DNA of 49,890 nucleotides from a virus: positions 1-49,890 of IMG/VR virus record IMGVR_UViG_3300020439_000009; one strand, written 5' to 3'. Shown piece by piece: positions 20,997 through 30,620 of this stretch. The position numbers and the translations under genes are program-made. Within the stretch, counting starts at the first letter, position 1. The number at the start of each line of letters is the position of its first letter. The notes beneath the pieces were generated by a model. That model had not been told where the DNA came from. It did no database searches and was given only the letters and a program-made list of their open reading frames with translations.

Positions 20997-22553
20997 ATGA
21001 ATATACCTATTTATAAAGATGAAATTGAAGCAGGGATCGCCGAGCAAGTAAAAGCCTCCGCTAGCATAGCTTTTCTTTCCCAGCTTAATGGCATTGAGCC
21101 AAACCAAATAGACCTTGATAATGCTAAGAAAATTGTCAAGGCTAGCGAGTTATTCGCACAGGCTGAAAGTAATCAAGATCAGATTGATCTTTATTATATT
21201 AATTCAGTCCTCGTTTCTACAGGTTGGAATAGAAACGACGACGTCTTTGAAAAAGAACAAACTTGGGCAGCTAGAAATACACCTGAAGACAAGCCCTTCA
21301 ATCTTATGCACAATGAAAAAGAAATCATTGGGCACATTACTGGAAGCACCGTAATCGACAAGCAAGGCAAAGACCTTACTTTAGAAGAGATGTATCCAGA
21401 AGAGGACTTTGATATCGTAACAAGTGCTGTTATCTATAAAAGCTGGACAGATCCAGAAACTAGAGAACGCATTAACGAAATCATTTCTGAGATCGAGGCA
21501 GGAGAATGGTTTGTTTCCATGGAATGCTTGTTTAATGACTTTGATTATGCCGTGTCTCGTGAAGACGATCCCGGCTTCAACAAAGTTATTGCAAGAGATG
21601 AAGAATCCGCTTTTTTAACTAAACATCTTAGAGCGTATGGAGGAACTGGAGAATATAAAGGACACAAATTAGGAAGAATGTTAAGGAATATTTCTTTTTC
21701 TGGAAAGGGTCTTGTAAGAAAGCCTGCTAACCCTCGCAGTGTTATTCTAAATACAAAACCTTTTCTATCCACTGAAAAAGTTCAAGCTACTGTATATTTT
21801 ACGGAGACTAATAATATGTCTGAAAATGTATTTGAAGCTCAGATCGAGGAGCTTAAGTCACAGCTATCTGAGGCTAAAGCTAATGAAGCTGCTCTAAGAG
21901 ATGAGGTTTCTAAACAGAAAGACGAAGAAATTCGTGCTAAAGTAGAAGCTTTTGAAGCAACTATTGCCGAAAAAGAAGAAGCAATTACTGAAGCCGAAGC
22001 TAAGGTTCAAGAAACTGAAGCTAAGGTGCAAGAGTTGGAAACAACTTTAGCGGAAACCCAAGAGAAGCTCGACGAAGCTGTTGCCGCTGTGGAAGCACAG
22101 AAAGCAGAAGCTAAGTTAGCTGCTCGCAAAGCCGCTCTTATTGAAGTCGGTGTATCTGAAGAAGAAGTCGAAGAAACTTTGGCTACTTTTGCAGAAGCAT
22201 CAGATGAAATGTTTGAGCAAATCCTAGCTTTCCGATCCGAAGCTAAACCTGCTCCACCAACAATGCCTAAAGGCAAGGTTGACGAGAAGGAAGAAGAAGA
22301 CGAGATGAAAGCTAAGTCCAAGCCAGAAGAAAAGGCTAAATCAAAGCCTGTTAAAGCTGGTGAAGACGAAGAAGAAGTTGCTGAAGAAGAAGTAGATGAA
22401 GCTGAAGCCGGTGAAGAAGTCCTTGAAGACTTCGAGGAAGAAGCAGAAGCTACTCTTGCAGATGCTGGTGATGATGTCGTTGAAGAAATGAAATCTGTCG
22501 CTAGTGAATGGTTAGAAGAAAATGTTCTTCGCTCAACTTCCAACATTAAGTAA
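20997..22553 (+). CDS. Prohead protease-scaffold fusion (518 aa)
   Basis: Residues 1-265 resemble a phage prohead maturation protease, with a putative catalytic His105 in 'LMHNEKEIIGHI' and Ser174 in 'WFVSMECLFND'. Residues 274-518 are a highly charged coiled coil rich in Glu, Ala and Lys, with an acidic Ala/Glu-rich tail, as in scaffold proteins. The fusion would place the protease inside the prohead with its scaffold. An internal Met274 codon (21816) has GGAG 9 nt upstream, so a separate 245-aa scaffold may also be made. The third catalytic residue was not assigned. Confidence 0.82.
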   Translation: MNIPIYKDEIEAGIAEQVKASASIAFLSQLNGIEPNQIDLDNAKKIVKASELFAQAESNQDQIDLYYINSVLVSTGWNRNDDVFEKEQTWAARNTPEDKPFNLMHNEKEIIGHITGSTVIDKQGKDLTLEEMYPEEDFDIVTSAVIYKSWTDPETRERINEIISEIEAGEWFVSMECLFNDFDYAVSREDDPGFNKVIARDEESAFLTKHLRAYGGTGEYKGHKLGRMLRNISFSGKGLVRKPANPRSVILNTKPFLSTEKVQATVYFTETNNMSENVFEAQIEELKSQLSEAKANEAALRDEVSKQKDEEIRAKVEAFEATIAEKEEAITEAEAKVQETEAKVQELETTLAETQEKLDEAVAAVEAQKAEAKLAARKAALIEVGVSEEEVEETLATFAEASDEMFEQILAFRSEAKPAPPTMPKGKVDEKEEEDEMKAKSKPEEKAKSKPVKAGEDEEEVAEEEVDEAEAGEEVLEDFEEEAEATLADAGDDVVEEMKSVASEWLEENVLRSTSNIK

Positions 22554-22582
22554 TTGTTTCCAATAACTAAGGAGTAATTGAA

Positions 22583-23083
22583 ATGGCTTTAAAAGCTGAT
22601 AGAAATGAACTCGATGTAGATATCTCCTTCTTCTATGACGAAGGTACAGCTACTCGTGGTGGTATCGTAATCCTCGATACTGTTGGTTCTGGAGCTGCTA
22701 TGGACCAGTCGCAAGCTAAAGTTAAATATGCTTTGGCGACGGTTAATAGCGTCCCAGTTGGTGTTCTTCTGAATGATGTTGTTAACATTGACCTTACTCG
22801 TCAACATATTAACTGGCACAAAGATGAAGTTCAAAAGGGTAACAAAGTTGCAATTCTTAAGAAGGGCACGATTGTTACTAATATGATTTCGACTGAGTTG
22901 TATGGTACTACACCTACCGCAGGTCAAGTGGCTTATGTAAGCTCAGGTAATGCTGGATACTTCAGCAACATTGCTACCCACGATGCCGGTGATGATGAAG
23001 CACTAGCTGTTGGTCGATTTATGTCAACGGTAGATGAAGACGGTTATGCAAAAATCGAAATCAATCTGCCTAACCACGGTTAA
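22583..23083 (+). CDS. Virion structural protein, possible capsid decoration (166 aa)
   Basis: 166-aa beta-rich product between scaffold and capsid genes, with AAGGAG SD. 'YALATVNSVPVGVLLNDVVNIDLTRQHINWHKDEVQKGNKVAIL' and 'TAGQVAYVSSGNAGYFSN' suggest a compact barrel as in decoration proteins. Function inferred from position only. Confidence 0.68.
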   Translation: MALKADRNELDVDISFFYDEGTATRGGIVILDTVGSGAAMDQSQAKVKYALATVNSVPVGVLLNDVVNIDLTRQHINWHKDEVQKGNKVAILKKGTIVTNMISTELYGTTPTAGQVAYVSSGNAGYFSNIATHDAGDDEALAVGRFMSTVDEDGYAKIEINLPNHG

Positions 23084-23112
23084 TTTTAGATTCCTATAAG
23101 GAGATAACTATA

Positions 23113-24117
23113 ATGAGTATGACTCGCCCTGATGATAAGTTTATCGACCTTGTGAAACGCTCTGGTAGCGTTGACAGAGTCGAAGCGTTGGATGCGCAGC
23201 GCGAATTAGCCGTCGCCTTGGAGCAGCCGCTCCGAAAAGGTGTTTTGGTTGGTGACGTTCTCGGCGGTATCTTTGAAAAGATGCCAATGGAACCCGGTGC
23301 TGCTGCTGAATTTCCACTAGATTTGCTTTCTCCCGGTACTGAGAGTGAGCATGTTGCCTACACTAATCCCGGCCACGGAAGAATTCCTGAACGTGCTGTC
23401 GAAGGTGATTACGTCATGGTTCCAACCTACACGGTTGCTTCCTCGATTGATTACCTACTTCGCTACGCTCGCGAAGCCCGTTGGGATGTTGTAGGTCGCG
23501 CAATGCAAGTTCTGGAAGCTGGTTTCACTAAGAAAATGAACGACGACGGATGGCACACATTGTTGGCCGCTGGCGTAGATAGAAATATCTTGGTTTATGA
23601 TGGTGATGCAGCTAACGGACAGTTTACAAAGAGACTTATCTCTCTGTTGAAAACTGTTATGCGTCGCAATGCTGGTGGTAACACTGGTTCTATTAGTCGT
23701 GGTGCCATGACTGATTTGTACTGTAGCCCTGAAGCTATTGAAGATATCCGTAACTGGGGTATCGACCAAGTTGACGAAGTAACTCGTCGCGAGATTTACA
23801 ATTCTAGCGATGATGGTGCTCCTCTTACTCGTGTATTTGGTGTAAACCTGCACGATATTGATGAGCTTGGCGAAGGCCAAGAATACCAGTTGTTCTACAG
23901 CAACCAACTTGGTGGTAGTCTCAACGGTTCTGACCCTGAGTTGGTAGTAGGTTTGGACCTTTCCGCAAATGATAGCTTTATTATGCCTATCAAGCAGGAA
24001 GTTCAAGTTTACGAAGATGCCTCTCTGCATCGTCAGCAACGCGCTGGCTTCTACGGTTGGGCTGAGATTGGATTCGCTGTTCTTGATAACAGACGAGTTC
24101 TTCTTGGTTCCTTCTAA
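23113..24117 (+). CDS. Major capsid protein (334 aa)
   Basis: Position after protease-scaffold, strong AAGGAG SD, balanced composition and length fit the HK97-fold coat protein. Features include 'LRKGVLVGDVLGGIFEKMPMEPGAAAEFPLDLL' early, 'GAMTDLYCSPEAIEDIRNWG' in the middle, and the C-terminal 'GFYGWAEIGFAVLDNRRVLLG', typical of capsid subunits in aquatic phages. A strong terminator follows the gene. Codon choice is more GC-rich than flanking genes, as expected for the most highly translated product. Confidence 0.87.
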   Translation: MSMTRPDDKFIDLVKRSGSVDRVEALDAQRELAVALEQPLRKGVLVGDVLGGIFEKMPMEPGAAAEFPLDLLSPGTESEHVAYTNPGHGRIPERAVEGDYVMVPTYTVASSIDYLLRYAREARWDVVGRAMQVLEAGFTKKMNDDGWHTLLAAGVDRNILVYDGDAANGQFTKRLISLLKTVMRRNAGGNTGSISRGAMTDLYCSPEAIEDIRNWGIDQVDEVTRREIYNSSDDGAPLTRVFGVNLHDIDELGEGQEYQLFYSNQLGGSLNGSDPELVVGLDLSANDSFIMPIKQEVQVYEDASLHRQQRAGFYGWAEIGFAVLDNRRVLLGSF

Positions 24118-24137
24118 GTTAGAAGTAACGTTTATAA

Positions 24138-24173
24138 AAGCCGCCTGCGATTCATTTCGTGGGCGGTTTTTTT
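24138..24173 (+). terminator. Rho-independent terminator after capsid gene
   Basis: CCGCCTGCGA-TTCATT-TCGTGGGCGG forms a 10-bp stem with two G-U pairs, followed by T8. Confidence 0.9.
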
Positions 24174-24179
24174 TGTATG

Positions 24180-24189
24180 GTGTATAATA
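24180..24189 (+). promoter_or_regulatory. Late promoter motif 4 (GTGTATAATA)
   Basis: Follows the terminator directly and precedes the fibre module by 50 nt. Terminator-promoter adjacency supports its being a true start site. Confidence 0.68.
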
Positions 24190-24238
24190 AGATAGAATAT
24201 TCTGTCTAAAAGACTTCTATATATAGAGGAGCAAAAAT

Positions 24239-24655
24239 ATGTCGGCAATGTCAAATTACCTTGAAGGTAAGTTGCTAGATCATCTTTTTAGAGATGATAC
24301 ATACTCAAAACCATCGAACATTTATGTTGGGCTAGTAAAATACTATGTGGCCGGAACCTTAGAGGCTGGCACCCTGACTCAAGAACTCTCTGGTGGTAGT
24401 TATGCTAGAGTAGCTCATGGCCCAGACAATGATAATTGGGAAACTGTTGGAGCTGCTGGTGCTACTCAAAATATGGGTAGTATATCTTTCCCTACTGCTA
24501 GCAGTGACTGGGGAATGGTTTCTGGTGTGATTGTTACAGACGCTGCTAGTGCCGGAAATGTATTACTGCACGGAGCTCTCACGACTCCAAGAGACGTTAG
24601 AAATGGCGATCAATTTATTTTTGCTAGTGGCGACTTAGATATTACATTTGCATAG
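24239..24655 (+). CDS. Conserved structural protein, Gp80-like (138 aa)
   Basis: The start 'SNYLEGKLLDHLFRDDTYSKPSNIYVGLVKYY' is characteristic of a small beta-sandwich family found next to fibre genes in many phages (Gp80-like, to my recollection). It is probably a virion protein linking fibres or head ornaments. GAGG SD; first gene of the transcription unit. Confidence 0.72.
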   Translation: MSAMSNYLEGKLLDHLFRDDTYSKPSNIYVGLVKYYVAGTLEAGTLTQELSGGSYARVAHGPDNDNWETVGAAGATQNMGSISFPTASSDWGMVSGVIVTDAASAGNVLLHGALTTPRDVRNGDQFIFASGDLDITFA

Positions 24656-24685
24656 TCTCCACGATTCCAATAATGGGGATGTAAA

Positions 24686-27600
24686 ATGGCACTTGTAATA
24701 GCCGACAGAGTAAAAGAGACCACGACCACTACAGGCACTGGCAATCTTAATCTTGCTGGTGCTGCTAGTGGTTTTCAGTCGTTTGTTTCTGGTATTGGTG
24801 ATACCAATACTGTATATTATGCCTTGATAGATGCTAATGGTGCGTGGGAAGTTGGTCTTGGGACTGTTTCTGATGGTGACCCAGACACTCTATCCAGACC
24901 TGATAACGCTAGTGTCATTGCTAGTAGCAATAGCAATAATAGAATTAACCTCTCTTCAGGCACGCATACAGTTTTTGCAACTTACCCTGCTGGAAAAGCT
25001 GTATACCTAGATGCTAGTGGAAATCTTTCTTATACTGTCGATATTAGCTCTGATACCAATCTTGCTGCTGGTACTGGTATAACTCTCACAGGAGACACTC
25101 TTTCTACCAACGACAGCGAAATTGATCATGATAGTCTTAGTGGTTTTGTAGCTAATGAGCATATTGATTGGACGACTGATCAAGGCTCTACAAATATTCA
25201 CTCAGGTAACTATACAGACACCAATACAATGGGTAGCGGTTTTGTATTAGAGGATGGCGATGGTACTGAAGTAACAATAACTGAAAACAAAGAAGTTAAA
25301 TTTGTTGAAGGTGCTGGTATAGATATTGATTGGACTGATACCAGCGATGGTTCAGACGCTGATCCTTATGATTTAACTTTTACTGTAACAGGACTTACTA
25401 CAACTGAAATTGCTGCGGCGACCCTTGTTACAGAAGCAGACGACATAGCAGATAATGATAACGATACAACAATTCCAACTTCTGCTGCGGTAAAAGACTA
25501 CGCTGATCATTCAGAAAGTATTCTTAAATGTATAAACGCTAGTGGCTCAACTCTCAATGCGGGCGAATGTGTTTATCTTTCTGGCCACAGCGGAACGCAA
25601 ATACAGGTAGATTTAGCAGATAATAGTGACTCGGCTAAGATGCCAGCTATAGGTATAGTTAAGACTTCCGCTGCAAATAATGCGGCAGTAGATATTGTCA
25701 CGCATGGAAAACTTTTGGATCTTGATACATCTACACCCGCATACTCTGTCGGAGATGAACTATATGTTAATTCCACTGGAGGTCTTACAACTACATTTCC
25801 CGCAGGAGAATCCGGCTTAATACAAAAGATAGCAAAGGTTGTAAGAGTTCACGCTAGTAGTGGTGAAATATACATTATGGGTGCAGGAAGAACTAATGCT
25901 GTACCTAACTTGAATTCAGCTAAAATATTCTTAGGAAACTCTAGCAATAAGGCGGTAGCAGCTGCTATAAGCGGCGATATTTCTATTAGCAATACTGGTG
26001 CTGTAACTATATCTAATGATACTATAGGAATAGCTCAGCTAGATTCGATGGGGAGAGGTAAGCTATTTGTTGGAGATGCTAGCGGCGATCCTTCGTTATT
26101 AGCCGTGGGAAGTGCTAATACTGTTTTACAATCTGACGGATCAGATGCTACTTGGGGATCAGTTTCTAACGCTATGTTAGCAAACTCCGCTATCACTGTA
26201 GCTGCGGGCTCAGACAGTACTGCTATATCGCTTGGCGAAACCATAACGTTTGCGGGTACTACTAATGAAGTTGAAGTAAGTGAATCTTCGGGGACAGTCA
26301 CTATTGGTCTTCCAAATAACGTGACTATTGCTGGAAATCTCACTGTTAATGGTACTACAACAACTGTTAACTCAACCACACTTAGTGTTGCAGACCCATT
26401 AATTATATTAGCCAATGGAAATGACACAACCGATAGTGTTGATATCGGTTTCTATGGTCTCTACGACACTTCTGGCAGTCAAGATCTTTATGCAGGACTA
26501 TTTAGAGATGCCAACGACTCTGGTAAGTTTAAGCTCTTTAAAGATTTACAAGCCGCGCCAACGACAACTGTCAACACTTCAGGAGCAGGTTACGCCGTAG
26601 CTACTCTTGTTGCTAATATAGAAGGGGATGTTACTGGAGACCTGACAGGAAATGCTGACACCGTAACAACCAACGCGAACCTAACAGGCCATGTAACCTC
26701 CACGGGAAACGCTACCGTTTTAGGATCTTTTACTGTTGCTCAGCTTAGTACAGCTTTATCTGACGCAAGTATATCTGGCAACAATAACGGAGACGTGACC
26801 TTAGCTGGCTCTCTTGACTACATAACCATATCAGGCCAAGAGATAACGAGAAACGCAATAGACTTAACGGCAGATGTTACGGGCACACTGCCTGTGGGCA
26901 ATGGTGGTACTGGACTAACGTCTATAGCAACCTTGTTAAATTCAAATGTTACCCCCACAAGCCTTGGCCTTGTGATCGGAACTGACGTTCAAGCTTATGA
27001 TGCCGACATTGCTGCGATTGCTGCACTAAGTAGTGCAGATGGTAATTTCATTGTAGGAAGTGCTAGTGGCTGGGTGGCAGAAAGTGGAGCTACCGCAAGA
27101 GCTTCTCTTGGCCTTGGATCTATCGCCACCTTAAGTAGCATTGATATTAGTGCCAATACAAACTTAGCGGGAGGTACTGGAATAACCCTTACGGGTGATA
27201 CCCTTTCTACAACTGACAGTGAAATTGTTCACGATAATCTTAGCGGTTTTGAGCCCAATGAGCATATTGACCACTCTAGCGTTAGTATTACTGCTGGCAA
27301 TGGATTAACTGGTGGTGGTACGATTGCGTCCACTAGAACGATTAATGTTGTTGGTGGTGACGGGATTACTGCTAATGCTGATGAAATTGAAGTAAGCGTT
27401 GATGGTAGTACGATTGAACTATCAGCTACTGACGGTTCAGGATCTGTTCGTGTTAAAGATGGTGGTGTTACTAATGCCAAACTAGCAAACTCTTCTATAA
27501 CAGTTTCTGATAGCGAAAGTACACCCAATACAACTGCTATAGCTTTAGGTGGCACTTTAACATTCGCAGGCACAGCCAATGAAACAACAGTAATAGAAAG

Positions 27601-28396
27601 TGGAGGAACAATTACTATTGGATTGCCTAGTAGTATCACTGCGGATCTGACTGGTGATGTAACTGGAAATGCTGATACAGTTACGGTAACTGACTCGACT
27701 TCTAATACAGATTTTCCTGTTGTATTTCATGATGAAAGTAACGCTCTTCTCGATGACACTGGAGCTTTTGAATACAATCCTAGCACAGGAACAATAACTC
27801 TTACTGGTGCAGTCATTGATTTTAATGGCAGTACAGGAAACAACAAGCTTGAATTAACAGACAACCTTGCTAGTGCACTAGATATCACAGAAAGTTCCAA
27901 CTCTTATATTAAATTTAATACGCAAGACAAGACTGATGAGGTAACATATAGTAAGGAGGCGGTTGAAATATCAAAGCCTCTTAAATGCACACAAGCGATT
28001 CATTCTTCGATCTCTAAAGCTAATGCTGTATCAACTGGACAGACTTTGAAAGGCGGAGGAACGGGAAACGTCGTAACATTAGACCTTGCATCCGCTGGTT
28101 TCTTTAGGGTTCAGTTAGACAATAACGTAGATGAAATTTGGTTTAAAAATCAGGCTGAAGGACAAAAAGTAATAATCAGATTTGAACAAGATGGTACTGG
28201 CAGTAGGACAGTAGACTTCTCTGCTTTTTATGCTTATGATGGAACTGCCGTTGTTGTCAACTTTGCGGGAGGTACTGCTCCAACTTTGACAACCACAGCC
28301 AGCAAAGCAGATATTATAGGATTCTTGAACTTTGGTATTCCCGCTGGCAGTGTGCATTATTATAATGCTGTAGTTGTAGGACAAGATTTTAGTTAG
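24686..28396 (+). CDS. Large modular tail fibre (1236 aa)
   Basis: N-terminal 'IADRVKETTTTTGTGNLNLAGA...YYALIDANGAWEVGLGTVS...TLSRPDNASVIASS' is an attachment domain shared by many aquatic-phage fibres. The body contains repeat modules: two copies of a 'NTNLA.GTGITLTGDTLST' block (about 25,057 and 27,157), two of 'GTIGLP' type (about 26,255 and 27,570), 'LPVGNGGTGLTS', and 'VDIGFYGLYDTSGSQDLYAGLFRDANDSGKFKLF' typical of trimeric fibre shafts. It probably binds the host surface. The C-terminus ends in a compact beta domain. Confidence 0.85.
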   Translation: MALVIADRVKETTTTTGTGNLNLAGAASGFQSFVSGIGDTNTVYYALIDANGAWEVGLGTVSDGDPDTLSRPDNASVIASSNSNNRINLSSGTHTVFATYPAGKAVYLDASGNLSYTVDISSDTNLAAGTGITLTGDTLSTNDSEIDHDSLSGFVANEHIDWTTDQGSTNIHSGNYTDTNTMGSGFVLEDGDGTEVTITENKEVKFVEGAGIDIDWTDTSDGSDADPYDLTFTVTGLTTTEIAAATLVTEADDIADNDNDTTIPTSAAVKDYADHSESILKCINASGSTLNAGECVYLSGHSGTQIQVDLADNSDSAKMPAIGIVKTSAANNAAVDIVTHGKLLDLDTSTPAYSVGDELYVNSTGGLTTTFPAGESGLIQKIAKVVRVHASSGEIYIMGAGRTNAVPNLNSAKIFLGNSSNKAVAAAISGDISISNTGAVTISNDTIGIAQLDSMGRGKLFVGDASGDPSLLAVGSANTVLQSDGSDATWGSVSNAMLANSAITVAAGSDSTAISLGETITFAGTTNEVEVSESSGTVTIGLPNNVTIAGNLTVNGTTTTVNSTTLSVADPLIILANGNDTTDSVDIGFYGLYDTSGSQDLYAGLFRDANDSGKFKLFKDLQAAPTTTVNTSGAGYAVATLVANIEGDVTGDLTGNADTVTTNANLTGHVTSTGNATVLGSFTVAQLSTALSDASISGNNNGDVTLAGSLDYITISGQEITRNAIDLTADVTGTLPVGNGGTGLTSIATLLNSNVTPTSLGLVIGTDVQAYDADIAAIAALSSADGNFIVGSASGWVAESGATARASLGLGSIATLSSIDISANTNLAGGTGITLTGDTLSTTDSEIVHDNLSGFEPNEHIDHSSVSITAGNGLTGGGTIASTRTINVVGGDGITANADEIEVSVDGSTIELSATDGSGSVRVKDGGVTNAKLANSSITVSDSESTPNTTAIALGGTLTFAGTANETTVIESGGTITIGLPSSITADLTGDVTGNADTVTVTDSTSNTDFPVVFHDESNALLDDTGAFEYNPSTGTITLTGAVIDFNGSTGNNKLELTDNLASALDITESSNSYIKFNTQDKTDEVTYSKEAVEISKPLKCTQAIHSSISKANAVSTGQTLKGGGTGNVVTLDLASAGFFRVQLDNNVDEIWFKNQAEGQKVIIRFEQDGTGSRTVDFSAFYAYDGTAVVVNFAGGTAPTLTTTASKADIIGFLNFGIPAGSVHYYNAVVVGQDFS

Positions 28397-28410
28397 TAAG
28401 GATTCATTTT

Positions 28411-29787
28411 ATGGCTACTACAACAGTCAGCATAGGATCAAACCAAAGTATAGATACAGAAACTCCCGCCACTACTTCAGGCAGTGGACCTTCTTATACT
28501 GTCACCTTTGAAACAACTCCAACAGGTATCCATGTTGGCGATATTGGTTTTATGGATACTGAAGACGCTGGTGGTGGAAATGCATCTGACTATACGTTTT
28601 TGGTCACTGCCATCAGCGGAGATGATATAACTTTAAAATATTTGACAGACACTGGTTCAAAAGGTGACGCTTCTCCAGTAGGACTATACGACGGAACTGG
28701 CACTAGCGGCGCCCCAAATCAAGCAGAGATGGTCTTCAAAAGAGCCTTTTCGACAATCACTCTGTTTGAAGCTATGGTAGATGATGCTAGTCCAGACTAT
28801 TGGGGAACTACTGATGATGTTGTTGGCGAGCTTCATGCAGATTCTAATTTTACGGATGCGACTGTTAACTTTGACAACAAGCAAAGTTTGTCTTCTGTAA
28901 CTCTTTCTGTCTATGAAGACGACAGACACGATGGCACGGCGGAGAGTGGAGCTTTATGGAAGCCAACAGCCAATTCTGGTCATAACCAAGGCATTCTTAG
29001 AATTAATATAGACAATATGACCGCTGAGTGGTTGGATATCAGCATGGATAGTCTAGATTCTAGAAACACAAACAAAACAATAGTTCTTGTAGGAACCAAC
29101 GATGACAATATCATAAGAAACAATCTTTTACATGACAAAGGTGGAAATCCCGGAAGCACTGGCCCTAATGTCATTCATGTAATAGCAGCCGGATCTACTA
29201 GTGACGTAATTTATATTCAAAACAATATTATATACAACATAGTTGAAACAAGTGGCGATCACTCGGTAGGCATTAATACTAATCAGTGGTCTGGCACCAC
29301 TCATATTTATAATAATACAGTTTACAACATTGATTCTCAGGGTTCTACAAAAAATGCATATGGCATAATTTATGGTAGCAATGCAAATAACACAACAAAC
29401 GTAAAAAACAATCTTGTAGCGAAGATGGTAGCAGATGGAGGAGCATCTAACGAGAGAGCTTTTCAAAAATCTAATGCCTCAAGCACTGAAAATGCAAGCA
29501 ATAATCTTTCAGACGACACGACAACAGACGCTACTTACAAAGCTCCCGGAACTGATTCACTTCAAGACAAGACTTCAGCCGAAATAGATTTTGTTTCAAC
29601 AACTGCTGGTTCGGAAGATTTACATCTTGACGTTGATTCTGTTTGCATTGGCGCCGGAGTTAACCTTGGTACAACAAATGGAGTTAACATAGATATAGAT
29701 GGCGAAACGATGTCTGGCGATTGGAGTATAGGTGCTGACTGGGTGAGCGCCGGAGGATCAGAGTCATTTTTGGCCTTCATTGATTAG
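28411..29787 (+). CDS. Beta-helix spike or fibre protein (458 aa)
   Basis: Central residues show right-handed parallel beta-helix rungs with Asn ladders: 'IIRNNLLHDKGG', 'VIYIQNNIIYNIVE', 'HIYNNTVYNIDSQG', 'TNVKNNLVAKM' spaced about 25-30 residues. This fold is used by tail spikes that cleave or bind polysaccharide. No catalytic residues can be assigned. It follows the fibre with AAGGA SD. Confidence 0.75.
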   Translation: MATTTVSIGSNQSIDTETPATTSGSGPSYTVTFETTPTGIHVGDIGFMDTEDAGGGNASDYTFLVTAISGDDITLKYLTDTGSKGDASPVGLYDGTGTSGAPNQAEMVFKRAFSTITLFEAMVDDASPDYWGTTDDVVGELHADSNFTDATVNFDNKQSLSSVTLSVYEDDRHDGTAESGALWKPTANSGHNQGILRINIDNMTAEWLDISMDSLDSRNTNKTIVLVGTNDDNIIRNNLLHDKGGNPGSTGPNVIHVIAAGSTSDVIYIQNNIIYNIVETSGDHSVGINTNQWSGTTHIYNNTVYNIDSQGSTKNAYGIIYGSNANNTTNVKNNLVAKMVADGGASNERAFQKSNASSTENASNNLSDDTTTDATYKAPGTDSLQDKTSAEIDFVSTTAGSEDLHLDVDSVCIGAGVNLGTTNGVNIDIDGETMSGDWSIGADWVSAGGSESFLAFID

Positions 29788-29795
29788 GTGAAATA

Positions 29796-30620
29796 ATGGA
29801 AATTATTATAAAAGTAAATGACGGACCTTCTCCAAGTTCATATAAGGATGGCGACATAGTTCAGGCTTTTACTTTGGATGAGATATATTATCACCATGCT
29901 CAGCAGAAGTGTAACGTCCGCAACTTTGGGTTAGATGAGGTTACTGGTAATAGATCGCCAGAACAATTGCTAATAAAGTTTTTGGAAAAAACTAAGACAT
30001 ATAAGTTTGAAAGGCTAAATTCAAACGAAGTAAAAAGAACAAATCTGATTACAAACGAAGTAAGCATACTCAACAAGACGCCAAATGCAGATGGCGAGAG
30101 AATTGATGTACATGCGTATTTGGTTAGAAGACTAAAAAAAGCAAGTCATCTGATATTTGGAAAATCAGGCAGAGAATATTGGTATGGCAAAGAAAAAAAC
30201 AATATAGATATTAGCGCGGTTTGGAATGACATAGAAACTCACACAAATTTTTTGCAATCAGATCATGCAAACTTTCCTTTTTCAGACGTTGAAAAAAGGC
30301 ATTTCATTGCCATAAATACTTCGGGACGAAGCTATGTCGGCGATTCATTTACTAGAGTCGAGCTGTCTGGAGATACTGCTCACGCTCGGCAAGAAATTGC
30401 TTTTGCAGATCCTCCTGAAGAAATACCAGAAGATTACGATCCAGTTGTTTTAGCAAGAAGGAAATGGTTTGTTCCTTATTGGGATCTTACAACTGAGCTT
30501 GGCAGTCCTGTAGACGACCTTAGAAATGTGAACCATATGTGCGATTGCAGAAAGCCAATGGACGAAAGAGAGCACATTGACATCTTAACTTATGATAAGA
30601 TCGCCACAGGAGTTATATAG
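29796..30620 (+). CDS. Unknown protein of the enzyme cassette (274 aa)
   Basis: Not recognised. 274 aa, with a mixed alpha/beta pattern and a C-terminal 'HMCDCRKPMDE' cluster. 'FAINTSGRSYVGDSF'-like segments do not match a family I know. It sits between the spike and the phosphoribosyltransferase gene with no gap (its stop abuts the next ATG). It may be a fibre-associated protein or part of the cassette. Confidence 0.65.
   Translation: MEIIIKVNDGPSPSSYKDGDIVQAFTLDEIYYHHAQQKCNVRNFGLDEVTGNRSPEQLLIKFLEKTKTYKFERLNSNEVKRTNLITNEVSILNKTPNADGERIDVHAYLVRRLKKASHLIFGKSGREYWYGKEKNNIDISAVWNDIETHTNFLQSDHANFPFSDVEKRHFIAINTSGRSYVGDSFTRVELSGDTAHARQEIAFADPPEEIPEDYDPVVLARRKWFVPYWDLTTELGSPVDDLRNVNHMCDCRKPMDEREHIDILTYDKIATGVI

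Noticed and set aside
22007-22546. 179-aa minus-strand Ser-rich frame
   Set aside because: Antisense shadow of Glu/Ala-rich scaffold codons.
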